In this document: positions 6,652 through 9,038 of the stretch, one piece after another
How the letters are laid out: every line of letters begins with the position of its first letter
How positions within the stretch are numbered: the first letter of the stretch is position 1
Source of the DNA: an uncultured Selenomonadaceae bacterium
GTDB taxonomy: Bacteria > Bacillota > Negativicutes > Selenomonadales > Selenomonadaceae
Reading direction: 5' to 3'
DNA length: 9,038 bases
Assembly: GCA_905233965.1 (NCBI GenBank)
Contig: CAJOFG010000071.1
Location: 1 to 9,038 of the forward strand
Translations under genes and position numbers: made by a program
The notes under the pieces: model-generated
The model's database searches: none
The model's input: only the letters and a program-made list of their open reading frames with translations
Told to the model about the DNA's origin: nothing

Positions 6652-7979
6652 CGCGCGGCATGGAAATTTTCAAAGCGTCGCGCAAATTTTCAACCGGGAA
6701 TAAATTTATTTTCGTCGGAGTTTTCGATTTGGAAATTTCGGCGAAATTTTTTTTCGGCAAAATTATATTTTCAAAACCCATTCGTATTGCCTCGTCGCAC
6801 CTCTGCCGGGCTTTCGACACGGCGCGAATTTCTCCGCCCAATCCGACTTCGCCGAAAATTACGCACTTCGACAAAATTTTTCTGTTCGCGAAACTCGACG
6901 CAAGAGAAATTGCAATCGACAAGTCGGCAGCCGGCTCGTCAACTTTTATTCCGCCGGCAGTTTTAACGTAAACGTCGCACGACCCGATGCTCAAATGCAA
7001 ACGCTTTTCCAAAACGGCAAGCAGTAACCGGATTCTTTTCACGTCCACGGAATCGCTCGTCCTTTGCGGCGGCATGCGGGCGCGTCCCTTCGACGGTCGG
7101 AATTATCACGCTGCCGATGTCGTTTTCTTTGTCCGGCCAAAAAAGTTTCGCCGCGTCCGGCACGTCCTCCAATCCGGTGTCGCGCATTTCAAAAAGTCCG
7201 ATCTCCGACGTTGCGCCGAACCGATTTTTTATCGCACGGAGAACGCGAAAATCTGCCGTGCGTTCACCCTCGAAAAATAAAACAGTGTCAACGATATGCT
7301 CCAAAACTCTCGGACCGGCCAAATTTCCGTCCTTCGTAACGTGTCCGATTATAAAAGTCGTCACGCCGGAACTTTTCGCCAACCTCATCAGCCCGGCGGA
7401 ACATTCGCGAACCTGCGAAACACTTCCCGGCGCACTTTCGATGTCGGATTTGTAAATCGTCTGAATCGAATCGACAATCAAAAGCTCCGGCTCAACTTTT
7501 TCGACGTGCTTTACAATCCGTTCAAAATTATTTTCCGCGCAAATAAAAAGCTCGTCGGCAAGAGCGTTCAAACGTTCGGCGCGCATACGAATTTGCCGGG
7601 AACTTTCTTCGCCGGTGACATACAAAACTTTTTTCCCGGCACGCGCAACATTCGCGCAGACCGCCAAAGTCAAACTGGATTTTCCCACGCCGGGATCTCC
7701 CGCGATTAAAATTATCGAACCGGGAATCAAGCCGCCGCCCAAAACTCTGTCCAATTCGCCGGAGCCGGTCGCGAAACGCGGCAACTCTGTTAAATCGACT
7801 TCGGCAATTCTGCGCGGCGTTTCAAAAGTCGCGGAAATTTCGTTGCGGACGGTTTTTATTTCGTCGTCAACCTCTTCGACAAGCGTATTCCAATTTCCGC
7901 AAGCCGGACATTTTCCAAGCCACTTGACCGACTCCGCGCCGCACTCTTGGCAAACGTATTTCGTTTTCTTCTTACTCAT
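6638..7979 (-). pseudogene. radA: DNA repair protein RadA/Sms, internal deletion with frameshift
   Basis: RadA is a RecA-like ATPase and branch-migration helicase that processes recombination intermediates. From the start at 7979 (MSKKKTKYVCQ, GGAG 6 bases upstream) 301 residues are intact: a zinc finger (C10, C13, C24, C27), Walker A GDPGVGKSS at 94-102, Walker B LLIVD at 166-170, and KNRFG at 251-255. The frame then breaks straight after VEGTRP (codon at 7079-7077). The Lon-like C-terminal domain resumes in another frame at 7075 (RTSDSVDVKRIRLLL, GGIKVDEPAADLSIA, GEVGLGGEIRAVSKA) and ends at 6638. RadA proteins normally have about 14-15 residues here, of the type LLVEVQALVS...SFG; all are absent. 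Frame arithmetic gives 41 or 44 lost bases. Restored length would be about 460, typical. Read unshifted, the N-terminal part runs into unrelated sequence and stops at 6963. It is 14 bases after tlyA, in the same operon. Confidence 0.87.
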
Positions 7980-7993
7980 CTTTTTCTCCGCAA

Positions 7994-8803
7994 TTATTTT
8001 AAATTTCCGTGCGCCGACTCGACGACGGAATTTATTTTTTCTGCGAAATTTATTTCCTCCGCGCCGGGATTTTTTGAAAGGTGCGCAAGGTATTCGATGT
8101 TTCCTTCCGGTCCTTTTATCGGCGAAAAATCCAAATCGCAAATTTTAAATCCGACGGTGCCGGCGAAATTCAAAACGTATTCGATAACGGCGGCATGAAT
8201 TTTTTTGTCGCGGACGACACCTTTTTTTCCGACGTGTTCCCTGCCCGCCTCAAACTGCGGTTTAATCAGCGCGACAACTTCCCCGTCCTCCCGAATAAAT
8301 TCGGCGACGACCGGTAAAATTTTATCCAGCGAAATAAAAGCCGCGTCGATTGAAACAAATTCCGGCGGTTCGGAAAAAAAATCCGGAGTGACGTTGCGAA
8401 TGTTCGTCCTCTCTAAATTTACGACGCGCTCATCTTGTCGAAGTTTCCATGCAAGTTGCCCGTAGCCGACATCAATCGCGTAAACTTTCGCCGCGCCGCT
8501 CTGCAACATACAATCGGTAAATCCTCCGGTTGATGCGCCGACATCTGCGGCAACTTTGCCGTTCAAGTCGATTGAAAAAACTTTCAACGCCTTTTGCAAC
8601 TTCAGACCGCCGCGACTGACGAAAGGAATTTTTTCGCCGAGAATTTGAATTTCGGCATCGCGGGGAATCAATGTGCCGGCCTTTTCGATTTTCTGCCCGT
8701 TGACCAAAATTTTTCCCATCATTATCATCGTTTTGGCACGGGCGCGGCTGTCGAAAAAATTTTTCTCCGTCAGCAAAATATCAAGTCGTTCTTTGTCGGA
8801 CAT
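7994..8803 (-). CDS. tlyA: TlyA family rRNA 2'-O-methyltransferase (hemolysin TlyA)
   Basis: S-adenosylmethionine-dependent methyltransferase that modifies the 2'-O of a cytidine in 23S rRNA and, in longer versions, also in 16S rRNA (C1920 and C1409 in mycobacteria). It has 269 residues. An N-terminal S4 RNA-binding domain spans about 5-60 (RLDILLTEKNFFDSRARAKT). An RrmJ/FtsJ-like domain follows with the SAM loop DVGASTGGF at 87-95. The catalytic tetrad K68, D153, K181, E237 is one residue off the K69-D154-K182-E238 of Mycobacterium tuberculosis TlyA. The length favours the dual-target type II form, which is inference. In bacteria where it is studied, its activity decides susceptibility to capreomycin. 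The start at 8803 overlaps the stop of the upstream gene by one base (TAATG), with GGGGA 10 bases before it; radA follows after 14 bases. Frame and key residues are intact. Confidence 0.93.
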   Translation of the reverse strand: MSDKERLDILLTEKNFFDSRARAKTMIMMGKILVNGQKIEKAGTLIPRDAEIQILGEKIPFVSRGGLKLQKALKVFSIDLNGKVAADVGASTGGFTDCMLQSGAAKVYAIDVGYGQLAWKLRQDERVVNLERTNIRNVTPDFFSEPPEFVSIDAAFISLDKILPVVAEFIREDGEVVALIKPQFEAGREHVGKKGVVRDKKIHAAVIEYVLNFAGTVGFKICDLDFSPIKGPEGNIEYLAHLSKNPGAEEINFAEKINSVVESAHGNLK

Positions 8804-9038
8804 TACAATTTAATCCCCAAATCCCATTCTGCCGGCCAGAATTTTTCAGCCATGTCCAAAAACGGCGCGACCAAATCGCGGGCGTTGTTCACTTTCCGCA
8901 ACCTCCACATTCCGTCCTCGTCCTCGACGAAATCGAATGCGAAATACAACGTGCCGAAAACTTTTCCGTAAAAAGAATCGTCGCCGGAAATTTCGACGTA
9001 GGCGACGGCATGATCCGGTTGAACGGAAACTTTTTTGA
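8803..9038 (-). CDS. Hypothetical protein, C-terminal 77 residues (5' end outside window)
   Basis: An open frame enters from the right edge and stops with TAA at 8805-8803. It has no in-window start, so it is the tail of a longer gene. The 77 residues begin KKVSVQPDHAVAYVEISGDD and end KFWPAEWDLGIKL. They show alternating hydrophobic residues (YVEIS, TLYFAFDFV), then an acidic turn EDEDGMWRLRKVNNARDL and a Trp-rich end. A beta-strand pair followed by D-G-x-W-R-L is reminiscent of NTF2-like secreted or lipoprotein domains, but the resemblance is weak. The family is not recognised and no signal peptide can be judged. The overlapping stop and start (TAATG) with tlyA indicates translational coupling, so it belongs to the tlyA-radA operon. 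Codon use and composition match the neighbours. Confidence 0.7.
   Translation of the reverse strand, partial: KKVSVQPDHAVAYVEISGDDSFYGKVFGTLYFAFDFVEDEDGMWRLRKVNNARDLVAPFLDMAEKFWPAEWDLGIKL

Noticed and set aside
7980..8141. N-terminal extension of radA to an ATG at 8141
   Set aside because: It would overlap the TlyA coding region by about 150 bases, while MSKKKTKYVCQ at 7979 is the normal RadA start with GGAG 6 bases upstream.
7615..8148. A 177-codon open frame on the plus strand across the radA/tlyA junction
   Set aside because: It is antisense to the RadA zinc finger, Walker A region and the TlyA C-terminus, all clearly coding on the minus strand.

Overview
The window looks like an ordinary chromosomal segment from a low-to-mid GC bacterium of the Firmicutes/Bacillota type, most likely a Negativicutes (Selenomonas-like) lineage. 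That placement is an inference from the style of the AlaS, LCP, RqcH and TlyA proteins and from the UbiA-type prenyltransferase of a menaquinone-using organism; no rRNA or other marker fixes it. Coding sequence is dense, and A/T runs are frequent even inside genes. There are no tRNA or rRNA genes, no insertion sequences, no CRISPR array and no phage genes. I did not find a new multi-gene system. The most interesting signals are two genes with broken reading frames and some local architecture.

Left half, plus strand (1-4314): the C-terminal end of a UbiA-family membrane prenyltransferase; a strong extended -10 promoter; an LCP (LytR-CpsA-Psr) cell-wall glycopolymer transferase; and alaS, probably starting at a TTG codon. 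The block ends at a clear intrinsic terminator. Middle, plus strand (4315-6608): three tandem imperfect repeats of 18-19 bp lead into rqcH (NFACT/Rqc2 family). A GNAT acetyltransferase overlaps it by 8 bases, and its frame is broken by a small deletion near position 6160.

Right half, minus strand (6638-9038), read from the right edge: the end of an unrecognised gene, then tlyA (1-base overlap, TAATG), then radA 14 bases further on. radA has lost about 14-15 conserved codons plus the frame near 7076. The two gene blocks converge on a single perfect hairpin at 6625-6651. It can act as a terminator in both directions, and the radA stop codon lies in its loop.

Several genes share a translation theme. 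AlaS charges tRNA-Ala, RqcH uses Ala-tRNA to tag stalled nascent chains, and TlyA methylates rRNA. RadA acts in recombination, while the LCP protein and the prenyltransferase act at the envelope. The alaS/rqcH adjacency is suggestive but may be accidental, because a terminator separates them.
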